DNA of 64,000 nt from Oxalobacteraceae bacterium (GTDB lineage: Bacteria > Pseudomonadota > Gammaproteobacteria > Burkholderiales > Burkholderiaceae_D). A program made the position numbers and the translations under genes. The stretch lies in NCBI GenBank assembly GCA_030698225.1, contig JAUYNR010000087.1, forward strand, positions 1 through 64,000, in the 5' to 3' direction. The notes beneath the pieces are model-generated. The model had not been told where the DNA came from. It did not search any database and saw nothing but the letters and a program-made list of their open reading frames with translations. Each line of letters begins with the position of its first letter. Within the stretch, counting starts at the first letter, position 1. Below are positions 11,371-21,753 of the stretch, one piece after another.

Positions 11371-12666
11371 ATGAAACTCCACATCAAGAATGGCCATCTG
11401 GTCGATCCGGCCAACGGGATCGACGCCAAAAAAGACATCTGCATCGCCGCCGGCAAGATCGTCGGCATTCATGCGCCCGGTGGCGCGCCGGCGGATTTTG
11501 CTGCCGACAAAGTCATCGATGCCAGCGGCCTGATCGTAGCGCCGGGCTTGGTCGACCTCAGCGCGCGCCTGCGCGAGCCCGGATACGAATACAAGGCCAC
11601 GCTCGAATCCGAAATGCAGGCTGCGATGCAGGGCGGCGTCACCAGTCTGGTCTGCCCGCCGGACACCGATCCGGTGCTCGACGAGCCGGGTCTGGTCGAA
11701 ATGCTCAAGTACCGCGCCAAATCGCTGAATCAGGCCCACGTCTATCCGCTGGGCGCGCTGACCGTCGGCCTGAAAGGGCAGGCGCTGACCGAGATGGCGG
11801 AGTTGACCGAGGCCGGCTGCATCGGTTTTTCGCAAGCTTTCGAGCCGATTCAGGACACCAATGTGCTGCTGCGCGCGATGCAATATGCGAAAACTTTCGG
11901 TTACTCGTTGTGGCTGCGCCCGCAGGATGCGCACCTGGGCCACGGCGGCATTGCCCATAGCGGTCCGATTGCTGCCCGGCTGGGCTTGTCGGGGATTCCG
12001 GTGATTGCCGAAACCGTCGCCGTGCACACCATTTTCGAACTGATGCGCGCCACCGGCGCGCGCGTGCACCTGTGCCGGATGTCGTCCGCCGCCGGTCTGG
12101 AGCTGGTGCGCGCGGCCAAGCGCGAAGGGCTGCCGGTCACCTGCGACGTCGGCGTGCACCACATCCACTTAACCGAGATGGATATCGGTTTTTTCGACTC
12201 CAACGCGCGCATGTTGCCGCCGCTGCGCTCACAGCGCGACCGCGATGCGATTCGCCGGTGCCTGCTGGACGGCACCATCGACGCGATCTGTTCCGACCAC
12301 ACGCCGGTCGACGATGATGAAAAAATGTTGCCCTTCGGCGAAGCCACGCCCGGCGCGACCGGACTTGAGCTGCTGCTGTCGCTGACGCTGAAATGGGCCG
12401 AAGAATGTGTCGCGCCGCCAGCGCAGGCAATCAGCCGGGCGATTGCCAAAATCACCACCGATGCCGCCAGGGCCGGCGCCCTGGCCTGCGGCCAGTTAAG
12501 CGTCGGCAGCGTGGCCGACCTGTGCCTGTTCGACCCGGATGCGCGCTGGACGGTCGAAGCCGGTGCGCTGGCCAGCCAGGGCAAGCACACGCCTTTCCTC
12601 GGTTACGAGATGCTCGGCCAGGTTCAGGCCACGATTGTCGCCGGCCATCTGGCGTTCCAGCGCTGA
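11371..12666 (+). CDS. Dihydroorotase-like protein (PyrC'/PyrX type, probably non-catalytic)
   Basis: Dihydroorotase fold after pyrB, but the expected DxHxHxREPG metal motif reads DLSARLREPG. Confidence 0.85.
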   Translation: MKLHIKNGHLVDPANGIDAKKDICIAAGKIVGIHAPGGAPADFAADKVIDASGLIVAPGLVDLSARLREPGYEYKATLESEMQAAMQGGVTSLVCPPDTDPVLDEPGLVEMLKYRAKSLNQAHVYPLGALTVGLKGQALTEMAELTEAGCIGFSQAFEPIQDTNVLLRAMQYAKTFGYSLWLRPQDAHLGHGGIAHSGPIAARLGLSGIPVIAETVAVHTIFELMRATGARVHLCRMSSAAGLELVRAAKREGLPVTCDVGVHHIHLTEMDIGFFDSNARMLPPLRSQRDRDAIRRCLLDGTIDAICSDHTPVDDDEKMLPFGEATPGATGLELLLSLTLKWAEECVAPPAQAISRAIAKITTDAARAGALACGQLSVGSVADLCLFDPDARWTVEAGALASQGKHTPFLGYEMLGQVQATIVAGHLAFQR

Positions 12667-12739
12667 TCAGGGTTATAACAGTGTGATTTTGTAGATGCTC
12701 TGTTAAAAATCAAGCCTTTTCAAGTTGAAACTGCAGCGC

Positions 12740-12807
12740 CGTAGGTGCGAATTTATTCGCACTTTTAATTATTCTGTGCAAATTAGTGCGAATAAATTCG
12801 CACCTAC
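12740..12807. repeat. Inverted repeat GTAGGTGCGAATTTATTCGCAC ... GTGCGAATAAATTCGCACCTAC
   Basis: Near-perfect inverted arms; related copy at 22592-22663. Confidence 0.85.
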
Positions 12808-12846
12808 TAAGAATTTCGTGGCAATTGATGTTGAGACTAAAATTGG

Positions 12847-12903
12847 TGGAGTATGGCTTAAAACACTGCATTTTCCGCATATGTTCATTGCGACTTAAAA
12901 AAT
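12847..12903. repeat. AT-rich dispersed repeat (TGGAGTATGGCTTAAAACACTGCATTTTCCGCATAT...)
   Basis: Shares GGAGTAT, TTTTCCGCATAT and AAAAC blocks with 865-930, 7888-7947, 15922-15984, 57280-57350, 61058-61093. Confidence 0.45.
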
Positions 12904-12944
12904 ACAACAGCGGGTATATCGATAGACCCAAGGGCCGGCCGAAG

Positions 12945-13691
12945 ATGATCGCTTACCAATATTTACGGGTTTCCGCGCACCTGCTGGTGGGCTTGTGGAC
13001 CTGCGCGGTGGTCTTTCCGCGCACCGATGCGGCCGGTCGCGAGCGCCGCATCAAGCGCTGGTCGGGGCAGTTGCTGTCGATTTGCGGGGTGCAGCTGGAA
13101 GTGCGGCATCCGGCGGATGGGCAGCAGTTGCGACAAGTACCTAACGCGATGATTGTCGCCAACCATATTTCGTGGCTGGATATTTTCGTCATCAATACCC
13201 ACCAGCCGTGCCGCTTCGTGGCCAAAGCCGATGTGCGCGACTGGCCGCTGATCGGCTGGCTCAGCAGCAAGGCCGGCACGGTGTTTCTGGCGCGCGGCAA
13301 CCGGCGCGATGTCAGGCGGATTTATGCAGGACTGGTGGATGCGGTCCATGCCGGCGAGCGCGTCGCATTCTTCCCGGAAGGCACCACCACCGAGCAGGGC
13401 AAGCTGCTGCCGTTCCATGCCAACCTGTTCGAGGCGGCAATTGAAGCGGCGGTGCCGCTGCAGCCGTATGCGCTGCGCTATCTGGATGCCAGCGGCGCGC
13501 CGCATCCGGCAGTCGCTTTCATCGGCGACATGAGCTTTGCGCAAAGCATCTCCGCAATTCTGAAGGCGCGCCAGATCAGGGCGGAACTGGTGCGGCTGCC
13601 GGTCATCGAAACCACCGGCGCGCACCGGCGCGAACTCGCGCAGGCTTCCAGATCGGCAGTGGCGCAAGCGCTGGGGCACAAGGAGTCGTAG
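12945..13691 (+). CDS. plsC: 1-acyl-sn-glycerol-3-phosphate acyltransferase
   Basis: VANHISWLDIFVI (HX4D) and FFPEGTTTEQGKLLPFHANLFEAA. Confidence 0.92.
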   Translation: MIAYQYLRVSAHLLVGLWTCAVVFPRTDAAGRERRIKRWSGQLLSICGVQLEVRHPADGQQLRQVPNAMIVANHISWLDIFVINTHQPCRFVAKADVRDWPLIGWLSSKAGTVFLARGNRRDVRRIYAGLVDAVHAGERVAFFPEGTTTEQGKLLPFHANLFEAAIEAAVPLQPYALRYLDASGAPHPAVAFIGDMSFAQSISAILKARQIRAELVRLPVIETTGAHRRELAQASRSAVAQALGHKES

Positions 13692-13701
13692 GGCCGGCGC
13701 A

Positions 13702-14520
13702 TCAGCCCGGCTTTTGGCATTGCGGGCAATCGACCTGGATCACGCTGCGGTCTTCCAGGCATACCGCGGTCAGCTTGCCGCCCCAGACGCAGCCGGTATC
13801 GAGCGCGATCAGGTTCGGGCGCTGCACCAGGCCCAGGGTCGACCAATGGCCGAATATCACCGTCACATCCGCGCTGCGTCGGTTCGGCACATCGAACCAG
13901 GGCAGTGTGCCGGGCAACGCGCTTGCCAGCCCTTCCTTGGTGGCTAAATCCATCGTGCCGTCCGGCGTGCAAAAGCGGATCCGGGTCAGGATATTGACAA
14001 TGCAGCGCAGGCGATCGGTGCCGGTCAACGCATCGTCCCATCGTTCCGGTGCATTGCCGTACATTTCCCGCAGAAAATCGACCCAGTCCGGCCCGCGCAG
14101 CGCGGTTTCGACTTCGTGCGCCAGAGCTAGCGTTTGTTCGGCACTCCACTGCGGCGCGACTCCCGCATGCACCAGCAAATGGCCGTCCTGCAGGATCGCC
14201 AGCGGCTGCCGGCGCAGCCAGTCGAGCAGCGCATCGCGGTCCGGCGCCTGCAGTATCGGGTCCAGCGTATCGGAGCGGTGTGCCGGGCGGATGCCCTGCG
14301 ACACCGCCAGCAAGTGCAAGTCGTGATTGCCCAGTACCGTCCTGGCGCGCTCGCCCAGATCTTTTACAGTGCGTAAAGCAGCCAGCGAATCCGGCCCGCG
14401 ATTGACCAGATCGCCGGCCAGCAAAATGGTTGGCGCCGGCGACGCAGCATCAATGCGCGCGATTAGTTCCAGCAACGGGCGCTGGCAACCCTGGATGTCG
14501 CCGATTACGTAAGTGTTCAT
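13702..14520 (-). CDS. apaH: Symmetrical bis(5'-nucleosyl)-tetraphosphatase
   Basis: [47 protein letters not shown]. Confidence 0.96.
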   Translation of the reverse strand: MNTYVIGDIQGCQRPLLELIARIDAASPAPTILLAGDLVNRGPDSLAALRTVKDLGERARTVLGNHDLHLLAVSQGIRPAHRSDTLDPILQAPDRDALLDWLRRQPLAILQDGHLLVHAGVAPQWSAEQTLALAHEVETALRGPDWVDFLREMYGNAPERWDDALTGTDRLRCIVNILTRIRFCTPDGTMDLATKEGLASALPGTLPWFDVPNRRSADVTVIFGHWSTLGLVQRPNLIALDTGCVWGGKLTAVCLEDRSVIQVDCPQCQKPG

Positions 14521-14662
14521 AAGGTATGGGGCATGTCTGAATGGGCGGTAGTGCAGGCACAAAGACCTGCGCTACCGGTTCGTTTTCGCAGTGAAGATAG
14601 TGCATTTTCACTTAAAATGATGCGCTGCGATAAAATAACAGATTGGCATCAAGGATAAACAC

Positions 14663-15715
14663 ATGATATTAGTCACTGGCGGCGCCGGTTTTATCGGCGC
14701 AAATTTCGTACTCGACTGGCTGGCGCAAAGCGATGAGCCGGTCATCAATCTCGACAAGCTGACCTACGCCGGCAACCTGAACAACCTTGCCAGCCTGCGC
14801 GACGATCCGCGCCATATCTTTGTCAAGGGCGACATCGCTGATAGCGCGCTGGTGGCCAGCCTGCTGGCCACCCATCAGCCGCGCGCGGTGCTGCACTTTG
14901 CTGCCGAAAGCCATGTCGACCGCTCGATCCACGGCCCGGCCGCCTTCATCGAAACCAACGTCAACGGCACCTTCGCGCTGCTGGAAGCGGTGCGCGCTTA
15001 CTGGTCCGGCTTGCCGGAGGCCGACAAAACAGCGTTTCGCTTCCTGCACGTCTCCACCGACGAGGTGTACGGCACGCTCGGCCCGGATGACGCGCCGTTT
15101 ACCGAGACCACCGCTTATGCGCCGAACAGCCCGTACTCGGCATCCAAGGCCGCATCCGACCATCTGGTGCGCGCCTATCACCACACCTACGGCTTGCCGA
15201 CGCTGACCACCAATTGCTCCAACAACTACGGTCCGTACCATTTTCCGGAAAAGCTGATCCCGCTGATCATCACCAACGCCCGCGCCGGCAAAGCGCTGCC
15301 GGTCTACGGCGACGGCCAGCAGGTGCGCGACTGGCTGTATGTGAGCGACCACTGCGCGGCGATTCGCCGCGTGCTCTCAGCAGGGCGCTTGGGGGAAACT
15401 TATAACATCGGCGGCTGGAATGAAATGGCCAACCTTGATGTCGTGAACACGTTGTGCGACATTCTCGATCAGATCGATCCCAAGGCGGGCGGCAGCTATC
15501 GCGAGCAGATCACCTACGTCGCCGACCGCCCCGGCCACGACCGCCGCTATGCGATCGATGCCCGCAAGATCGAACGCGAACTCGGCTGGACGCCGGCCGA
15601 AACCTTCGAGACCGGCATCAGAAAAACCGTCCAGTGGTATCTGGACCACCAGGAATGGGTGCGCGACGTGCAGTCCGGCGATTACCTCAAATGGGTGGAA
15701 AAGCAGTACGGTTAA
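14663..15715 (+). CDS. rfbB: dTDP-glucose 4,6-dehydratase
   Basis: [54 protein letters not shown]. Confidence 0.97.
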   Translation: MILVTGGAGFIGANFVLDWLAQSDEPVINLDKLTYAGNLNNLASLRDDPRHIFVKGDIADSALVASLLATHQPRAVLHFAAESHVDRSIHGPAAFIETNVNGTFALLEAVRAYWSGLPEADKTAFRFLHVSTDEVYGTLGPDDAPFTETTAYAPNSPYSASKAASDHLVRAYHHTYGLPTLTTNCSNNYGPYHFPEKLIPLIITNARAGKALPVYGDGQQVRDWLYVSDHCAAIRRVLSAGRLGETYNIGGWNEMANLDVVNTLCDILDQIDPKAGGSYREQITYVADRPGHDRRYAIDARKIERELGWTPAETFETGIRKTVQWYLDHQEWVRDVQSGDYLKWVEKQYG

Positions 15716-15776
15716 TGCATCTCCAGTGGGTATTATTCAGTCGGCACATCAATCAAGAGCAAAGATGTGCGGTTCT

Positions 15777-15834
15777 GTAGGAGCGGACCTGGCCGCGACC
15801 GGGCGCAAACAGTCGCGGCCAGGTCCGCTCCTAC
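15777..15834. repeat. REP type-2 copy
   Basis: GTAGGAGCGGACCTGGCCGCGACCGGGCGCAAACAGTCGCGGCCAGGTCCGCTCCTAC. Confidence 0.9.
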
Positions 15835-15878
15835 AGAAAACTGTTCCAGCCCTGAGGTTTCTTATAGGATGGTGAGCT

Positions 15879-15905
15879 CGCAGGATGGGCTTCACCCATC
15901 CTGCG
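15879..15905. repeat. Hairpin CGCAGGATGGG-CTTCA-CCCATCCTGCG
   Basis: Perfect 11-bp stem with 5-nt loop. Confidence 0.75.
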
Positions 15906-15988
15906 GCCCCTTGTGCGACACATATACTCATCATATCAACATGGTTTCCCGCATATAAACATTAGCAATTTTTAATATACTCCATATT

Positions 15989-16876
15989 ATGACTCTTCAA
16001 CGCAAAGGCATCATCCTGGCCGGTGGCTCTGGCATCCGGCTGTACCCGGTCACGCTGTCGGTCTCCAAGCAATTGCTGCCGGTGTACGACAAGCCGATGA
16101 TTTATTACCCGCTGACCACGCTGATGCTGGCCGGCATGCGCGACATCCTGATCATCTCGACCCCGCAAGACACGCCGCGCTTTCAGGAGTTGCTGGGCGA
16201 TGGCAGCCAATGGGGCATCCATCTCAGCTATGCGGTGCAACCGACGCCGGAGGGTCTGGCGCAAGCCTTCATCATCGGCCGCAACTTCATCGGCGACCAC
16301 CCTTCAGCGCTGATCCTGGGCGACAACATCTATTACGGCCACGATTTCGAGGCGCAACTGCGTAAAGTTACCGAGCGGACCAACGGTTCCACCATCTTCG
16401 CCTACCATGTCCAAGACCCGGAACGTTATGGTGTGGTCGAGTTCGACACCAACCGCCGTGCGGTCAGCATCGAAGAGAAACCGAACCAGCCAAAATCCAA
16501 TTACGCGGTCACCGGCCTGTACTTCTATGACCGCCAGGTGTGCGACATCGCCGCCCACATCAAGCCATCGGCCCGCGGCGAGCTGGAAATCACCGATGTC
16601 AACCGGGTCTACCTGGAACACAAGCAGCTCAATGTCGAACTGATGGGACGCGGCATGGCATGGCTCGACACCGGCACCCATGAATCGCTGCTGGAAGCGG
16701 GCCAATTCATCGCAACCATTGAAAACCGTCAGGGCCTGAAGGTCGCCTGCCCGGAAGAGATTGCCTACCGCAAAGGCTATATCGACGCGGCAAAACTCGA
16801 AAGCCTGGCGCAGCCACTGAAAAAGAATGGATACGGCCAATACCTGCTGCGCTTATTGAATGAGAAAATATACTAA
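15989..16876 (+). CDS. rfbA: Glucose-1-phosphate thymidylyltransferase
   Basis: [37 protein letters not shown]. Confidence 0.97.
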   Translation: MTLQRKGIILAGGSGIRLYPVTLSVSKQLLPVYDKPMIYYPLTTLMLAGMRDILIISTPQDTPRFQELLGDGSQWGIHLSYAVQPTPEGLAQAFIIGRNFIGDHPSALILGDNIYYGHDFEAQLRKVTERTNGSTIFAYHVQDPERYGVVEFDTNRRAVSIEEKPNQPKSNYAVTGLYFYDRQVCDIAAHIKPSARGELEITDVNRVYLEHKQLNVELMGRGMAWLDTGTHESLLEAGQFIATIENRQGLKVACPEEIAYRKGYIDAAKLESLAQPLKKNGYGQYLLRLLNEKIY

Positions 16877-16880
16877 TCTT

Positions 16881-17426
16881 ATGCAAATCCAGGCCACCGC
16901 GATACCGGACGTCCTCATCATCGAACCCAAAGTCTTCGGCGACGAGCGCGGATTCTTTTTTGAGAGCTTCAATGAACGCCGCTTCACTGAACTGACCGGC
17001 GTCAAGACCAATTTCGTACAGGACAACCACTCCAAATCCGCCAAAAACGTGCTGCGCGGCCTGCATTACCAGATCCAGCAGCCGCAAGGCAAGCTGGTGC
17101 GGGTGGTCGCCGGCGAAGTGTTCGATGTCGCCGTCGATATTCGTAAAAGCTCGCCCACCTTCGGCCACTGGGTCGGCGTGACGCTCTCCGCCGACAACAA
17201 GCGCCAACTGTGGATTCCCGCAGGTTTCGCGCACGGTTTCGTCGTCACCAGCGCATCGGCGGAATTTCTGTACAAGACCACCGACTACTGGGCGCCGGAA
17301 TTCGAGCGCAGCATCCTGTGGAACGACCCGGCCATCGGCATTCAATGGCCGATGGATGCGGAACCGCTGCTGTCCGGCAAGGACAAAGTAGGTAAACTGC
17401 TGGCAGAGGCTGAAGTCTTCGCATGA
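16881..17426 (+). CDS. rfbC: dTDP-4-dehydrorhamnose 3,5-epimerase
   Basis: VLIIEPKVFGDERGFFFESFNERRF, VQDNHSKSAKNVLRGLHYQ. Confidence 0.97.
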   Translation: MQIQATAIPDVLIIEPKVFGDERGFFFESFNERRFTELTGVKTNFVQDNHSKSAKNVLRGLHYQIQQPQGKLVRVVAGEVFDVAVDIRKSSPTFGHWVGVTLSADNKRQLWIPAGFAHGFVVTSASAEFLYKTTDYWAPEFERSILWNDPAIGIQWPMDAEPLLSGKDKVGKLLAEAEVFA

Positions 17427-17461
17427 CAATCCAGTTCATCGTCAAAATCCCCACGTACCTT

Positions 17462-17532
17462 GTAGGAGCGCACCCGGGCGCGAAAGCAGTCGCCAGACTG
17501 CTGCCGTCGGTCGCGCCCGGGTGCGCTCCTAC
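17462..17532. repeat. REP/BIME type-1 copy
   Basis: GTAGGAGCGCACCCGGGCGCGAAAGCAGTCGCCAGACTGCTGCCGTCGGTCGCGCCCGGGTGCGCTCCTAC. Confidence 0.95.
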
Positions 17533-17563
17533 AAAATCCGTCATCCATTTCATGTAAGTTAAA

Positions 17564-17980
17564 ATGAAAATGACCCCCAACGCACCTCGTCCGGAAGACA
17601 CTGCGGCGCTGGAACAGCTGCGCGACGTCTGTCGTGCAAACGACCAGTTGGAAATTGCCGTACTCATCGGCAGCCGTGCAAGCGGGTGCAGCCACGAGGG
17701 TAGTGACTGGGACATCGCCATTCAGTGGCATAGGCAGAGTGTGCCAGAGCAACAATTCGGCCTGGCAGAACAACTGCGCCATCAAATTGCGCAACAACTG
17801 AAGATCGACAGTGCACAAATCGACTTGATCGATATGCCCACCGCGCGGCTGGCGATGCGTGCCGTTATTGCCGAAGAAGGCATCCCTCTGAAGACGGACA
17901 CGCTGGCATGGCACCATTTTCTCACCCGCACCTGGGCCGAGTTGGAACAACTGGAGTGGGAGCGACAACATGCGTCTTGA
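17564..17980 (+). CDS. MntA-like nucleotidyltransferase (MNT) antitoxin
   Basis: LIGSRASGCSHEGSDWDIAIQW (GSxxSG...SDxD motif); overlaps a HEPN ORF downstream. Confidence 0.85.
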   Translation: MKMTPNAPRPEDTAALEQLRDVCRANDQLEIAVLIGSRASGCSHEGSDWDIAIQWHRQSVPEQQFGLAEQLRHQIAQQLKIDSAQIDLIDMPTARLAMRAVIAEEGIPLKTDTLAWHHFLTRTWAELEQLEWERQHAS

Positions 17981-18401
17981 TTTATACCAGCAAGAAACAG
18001 CCACGATCGCAGCCCTGCAGGGTGGCTTGCTTGATGAGGCAGCACAAAAACTGCAAGCAGGCCAAACACTCAGCGCACTGGAGCAAAACGGTGTGCTGCA
18101 TGCTTTACAAATCCTGATCGAAAACGCCATCGGAAAGGCCAAGCATCTGCTAAAAGCGTCTGATCAGACGGTGCCGGTTTCTGCCTACGATGCCTTTCTT
18201 TTGCTGGCGCAAGCCAAATTAATAGCAGCATCAGAAACGCCACAATGGAACAACGCCGTAGGCCTGCGCAACAAAATTGTGCATGATTACATGAACTTGC
18301 GGATGGATATTGTCCTTGCACTGGTGGTGCAACAGCAATACCGATTCATAGTGAATTTTTTACAAGCGCCGATACCCAGCCAACTTAGCACGAAGAAATA
18401 A
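17970..18401 (+). CDS. HepT-like HEPN ribonuclease toxin
   Basis: GLRNKIVHDYMN (RX4-6H motif RNKIVH), all-helical, translationally overlapped with MNT gene. Confidence 0.85.
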   Translation: MRLDLYQQETATIAALQGGLLDEAAQKLQAGQTLSALEQNGVLHALQILIENAIGKAKHLLKASDQTVPVSAYDAFLLLAQAKLIAASETPQWNNAVGLRNKIVHDYMNLRMDIVLALVVQQQYRFIVNFLQAPIPSQLSTKK

Positions 18402-18461
18402 GACGTAATTGCAATACAAGAAATTGTCATAAAAAATCAAAGCAGAACATAAAACCTTAAT

Positions 18462-18532
18462 GTAGGAGCGCACCCGGGCGCGAAAGCAGTTGCCAGACTG
18501 CAGCCGTCGGTCGCGCCCCGGTGCGCTCCTAC
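18462..18532. repeat. REP/BIME type-1 copy
   Basis: GTAGGAGCGCACCCGGGCGCGAAAGCAGTTGCCAGACTGCAGCCGTCGGTCGCGCCCCGGTGCGCTCCTAC. Confidence 0.95.
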
Positions 18533-18710
18533 AAAGACAAGACCACCCGCAAACGAAACTCCAGCCCGCAAGTCCCAAAGCCGAGCAGTGCGGAAGTTCG
18601 AGAGAAAAGGATGGAAATGGTTAATGTTAGATATGACTCAATTCTCCGACTTTTTTACACTATTGAATAATAAAGTCGCGACTTTATTGCATTTGTTGTA
18701 CGCTTAGTCC

Positions 18711-19844
18711 ATGAAACGCTATCTCGACGAATTGGTATTGAAAGATTTGACCACCAAGATGGTGGTGTTGACTGGCCCACGGCAGGTGGGGAAAACTACG
18801 CTTGCTCGTCAGTTGATGCAGTTGTTCGGGAATGCGCAATACCTCAACTGGGATGTGTTGCCGGACCGGAGTGTGTTGCAGCGCCAGTCATGGAATCCGC
18901 GTGCCAAGCTGCTCGTCATGGATGAGATTCACAAAATGCGCGACTGGAAGGCGTGGCTGAAGGGTGTCGTGGACGGGCGTTCGCCCGAGCAGGCACTGCT
19001 GGTGACGGGTAGTGCGCGCATGGAAACATTTCGGCAGGGGGGCGATTCACTGGCGGGTCGTTATTTTGCTTTCCGCCTGCATCCGTTTTCGGTGCGCGAG
19101 TGGTGTGAACAGCAGCATGTGGAGCCCGCCGATGCATTGGATCATTTGTTGGAAAGAGGCGGCTTTCCCGAGCCGTGCCTGGCTAGTGACGCAGTACAGG
19201 CCGATCGCTGGCGTGCACAGTATTTCAACGATCTGATTCGGGAAGATGTGCTGGAGTTTTCACGCCTGCAAGAGATTAATACGATGCGTCTGTTTGTGGA
19301 GTTGTTGCGCGAACGGGTGGGGTCGCCACTTTCCTTGGCATCCATGGCGCGCGATCTGGCGGTTTCACCCGCGACATTGAAACGCTATCTGGATATTCTG
19401 CAGGCGTTGTTTATCGTTTTTACCGTTCAGCCCTGGCATCACAACATTGCCCGCGCTATTTTGCAAAGCCCTAAAGTGTATTTTTTTGATACGGGCTTGG
19501 TTCGAGGTGACCAGGGTGTGCGCCTGGAAAATGCGGTAGCGGGAATGCTGCAAAAGCATGTACATTTTTTACAGGATGGCGCGGGAAGAACGGCTGGCCT
19601 GCATTACATTCGCACCAAGGATGGTACGGAAGTAGATTTCGCGCTCAGCGAAGAAGGAAAGCTGACACAAATGATTGAATGCAAGTTGGGCGACAACAAG
19701 CCGCATCGCGGCTTGCTACGATTTGCTGAACAGTTTCCCGATGCGCAGGCTGTGCAGATAGTTTATGGCTTGCGCCAAGAAGAGTTCCGCAACGGCATCA
19801 GAATTACTGATGCAGCTAACTGGCTTATGGGCTTGTCGGCATGA
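18711..19844 (+). CDS. AAA+ ATPase with C-terminal DUF4143-type domain
   Basis: Walker A LTGPRQVGKTTLARQLM, Walker B LLVMDEIHKMRDWKAWLKG, C-terminal RTKDGTEVDFALSEEGKL. Confidence 0.88.
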   Translation: MKRYLDELVLKDLTTKMVVLTGPRQVGKTTLARQLMQLFGNAQYLNWDVLPDRSVLQRQSWNPRAKLLVMDEIHKMRDWKAWLKGVVDGRSPEQALLVTGSARMETFRQGGDSLAGRYFAFRLHPFSVREWCEQQHVEPADALDHLLERGGFPEPCLASDAVQADRWRAQYFNDLIREDVLEFSRLQEINTMRLFVELLRERVGSPLSLASMARDLAVSPATLKRYLDILQALFIVFTVQPWHHNIARAILQSPKVYFFDTGLVRGDQGVRLENAVAGMLQKHVHFLQDGAGRTAGLHYIRTKDGTEVDFALSEEGKLTQMIECKLGDNKPHRGLLRFAEQFPDAQAVQIVYGLRQEEFRNGIRITDAANWLMGLSA

Positions 19845-19923
19845 TGCGGGTAGGGTTACACCACCAATTCGTGCATGTATAATCACCGACTCTCATGCTG
19901 CACCGCAAAATTAAATCTACCCG

Positions 19924-20043
19924 ATGACCCGCATCCTACTAACAGGCAAAATCGGCCAGGTCGGCTACGAAATGGAGTGCAGCCTGCAGTGCCTGGGCGA
20001 AATCATCGCCCCAAACCGCACCGCCAAAATACCTACGTACTCT
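19924..20043 (+). pseudogene. Truncated rmlD/rfbD 5' fragment (copy 1), interrupted by REP after about 33 codons
   Basis: MTRILLTGKIGQVGYEMECSLQCLGEIIAPNR matches the N-terminus of the intact copy at 23256; REP begins at 20044. Confidence 0.9.
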
Positions 20044-20114
20044 GTAGGAGCGCACCCGGGCGCGAACGCAGTTGCCAGACTGCTGCCGTCGGTCGCGCCC
20101 GGGTGCGCTCCTAC
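20044..20114. repeat. REP/BIME type-1 copy
   Basis: GTAGGAGCGCACCCGGGCGCGAACGCAGTTGCCAGACTGCTGCCGTCGGTCGCGCCCGGGTGCGCTCCTAC. Confidence 0.95.
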
Positions 20115-20179
20115 ACAAAACGCAATGCTTAATTTTGCGCAAGTCCGGTAGTTCGATGTTGTAGAAATGAAAGCTCAAC

Positions 20180-20615
20180 ATGAAAACAATCACTTCAACG
20201 CTGGCGGCGGGCGAGAAAACATCCCAGCCGATAGATGCGTTGCTCAAAGATGTGCTGGCGCATTTTCCGCAAATTGTCCTTGCTGTGCTGTTTGGTTCTG
20301 TGGCGCTGGGTCGCCAACGGCCGGACAAGCGATCTGGACATTGCTGTTGCTGCCGCCCAGCCACTGACGCCAGACGAAAAAATAGCCATCATCGGCGCCT
20401 TGGCCGAGCGTACCGGGCGACCGATAGATCTGATCGATCTGAAAGGTGTGTCCGAACCATTGCTCGGACAGGTGGTACGACATGGCAGAAGAATACTGGG
20501 CAGCGATACGCACTACGGCGCACTGATTAATCGGCATCTGCTTGAACAGGCAGATTTCATGCCTTATCGTTCCAGAGTGCTTGCAGAAAGGCGGAGATCA
20601 TGGATCGGGAAGTAG
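20180..20615 (+). pseudogene. Frameshifted MNT nucleotidyltransferase (antitoxin of second MNT/HEPN pair)
   Basis: Frame 1 encodes ...VLFGSVALGR; the following SDLDIAVAAAQPLTPDEK is in a second frame (ORF 20235-20615). Confidence 0.8.
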
Positions 20616-21007
20616 TAGAACAAAAACTGGAATTTTTGCGGCGGTGCTTGCAACGAATAGAAACAAAGTGTCCGCCAGATCCGGAAACTTTAATGACGGA
20701 CCTGGATCTTCAGGACATTGTCGCGCTTAATCTCAGCCGTGCGGTACAAATCTGTGTTGATATCGGCGCGCATTTGATCGCAGGAATGGATGTTCCAGCA
20801 CCGGATACCATGGGACAAACTTTCGACATATTGGCGCAAGCAGGACAGTTGAGCGATGCACTGGCAACCAGCCTCAAGAAAGCAGAGGGCTTCCGAAATA
20901 TTGCTGTTCACAATTACGAGAGTATTAACTGGATCATCGTGCATAGCAGTGTGCGATATCACCTTGCTGATTTTGCAGAGTTCGCCAAGGTGGTTGCTGC
21001 GCGATGA
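20600..21007 (+). CDS. HepT-like HEPN toxin (second pair)
   Basis: GFRNIAVHNYESI motif; same architecture as 39322-39738. Confidence 0.85.
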   Translation: MDREVVEQKLEFLRRCLQRIETKCPPDPETLMTDLDLQDIVALNLSRAVQICVDIGAHLIAGMDVPAPDTMGQTFDILAQAGQLSDALATSLKKAEGFRNIAVHNYESINWIIVHSSVRYHLADFAEFAKVVAAR

Positions 21008-21031
21008 AACCCATTCCAGCTTCAACCCCCT

Positions 21032-21621
21032 TTGCTTGCCGATGTGCGCCATCTGATCGATGCAGCGCGGCAACGGGTGGCCAGTGCGGTCAATGCAGAA
21101 CTTACCCAGCTTTACTGGCAAATCGGCCGCCGCATCAGCACCGAACTGCTACAGGGGCAGCGGGCTGAATACGGCAAGCAGGCGGTGGCCGAACTGGCGC
21201 GGCAACTCACGGCCGAATTCGGCAAGGGCTGGAGCGAGCAACAATTGCGTCACTGCATGCGTTTGGCCGAGATTTTCGCGGATGGTCAAATTCTCTCCAC
21301 AGTGCGGAGAGAATTGTCCTGGTCACATCTTAAGACGCTGATCTACATCGACGCCCCCTCAAACGTGACTTCTACCTCGAAATTTGCCGCGTCGAGCGCT
21401 GGAGCGTGCGGCAACTGCAAGAACGCATCAATTCCCTGCTTTTCGAGCGCACCGCTATCTCGAAAAAGCCTGAAGAAACCATCAAACAAGATCTCAAGCA
21501 ACCCAGAGAGCAAGGCCAGCTCTCGCCCGACCTCACTTTTCGCGACCCTTATGTGCTGGACTTTCTTGGCCTGTCCGACAGCAGAGCGGTGAAAGATTTT
21601 GAGCAAACAACAAGAAAATAA
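21032..21621 (+). pseudogene. DUF1016 (YhcG-type) protein, frameshifted and C-terminally truncated
   Basis: LLADVRHLIDAARQRVASAVNAELTQLYWQIG in frame 1, then RINSLLFERTAISKKPEETIKQDLK...DLTFRDPYVLDFLGL in another frame; stops without the C-terminal domain. Confidence 0.8.
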
Positions 21622-21753
21622 TTTAGGATGGGAATCTGGAGGGAATGTTGCAATGCAAGACCTGACCCCATAATGACACCATGATCCCGGCTCGGACCTC
21701 GGACCTCGGTTCGTGAGTACGGTTTCCCGGTTGGTGCCGACGATCTGCATTTT

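Noticed and set aside
19924-20151. 75-aa ORF MTRILLTGKIGQVGYEM...VGAHPGANAVARLLPSVAPGCAPTQ as a small protein gene
   Set aside because: It is an rmlD fragment reading through a REP. The VGAHPGA...VAPGCAPT peptide recurs wherever a REP is translated, so it is an annotation artefact.
20280-20350. Programmed ribosomal frameshift in the second MNT gene
   Set aside because: No clear slippery heptamer or downstream pseudoknot recognised by eye; mutation or sequencing error is simpler, though not excluded.
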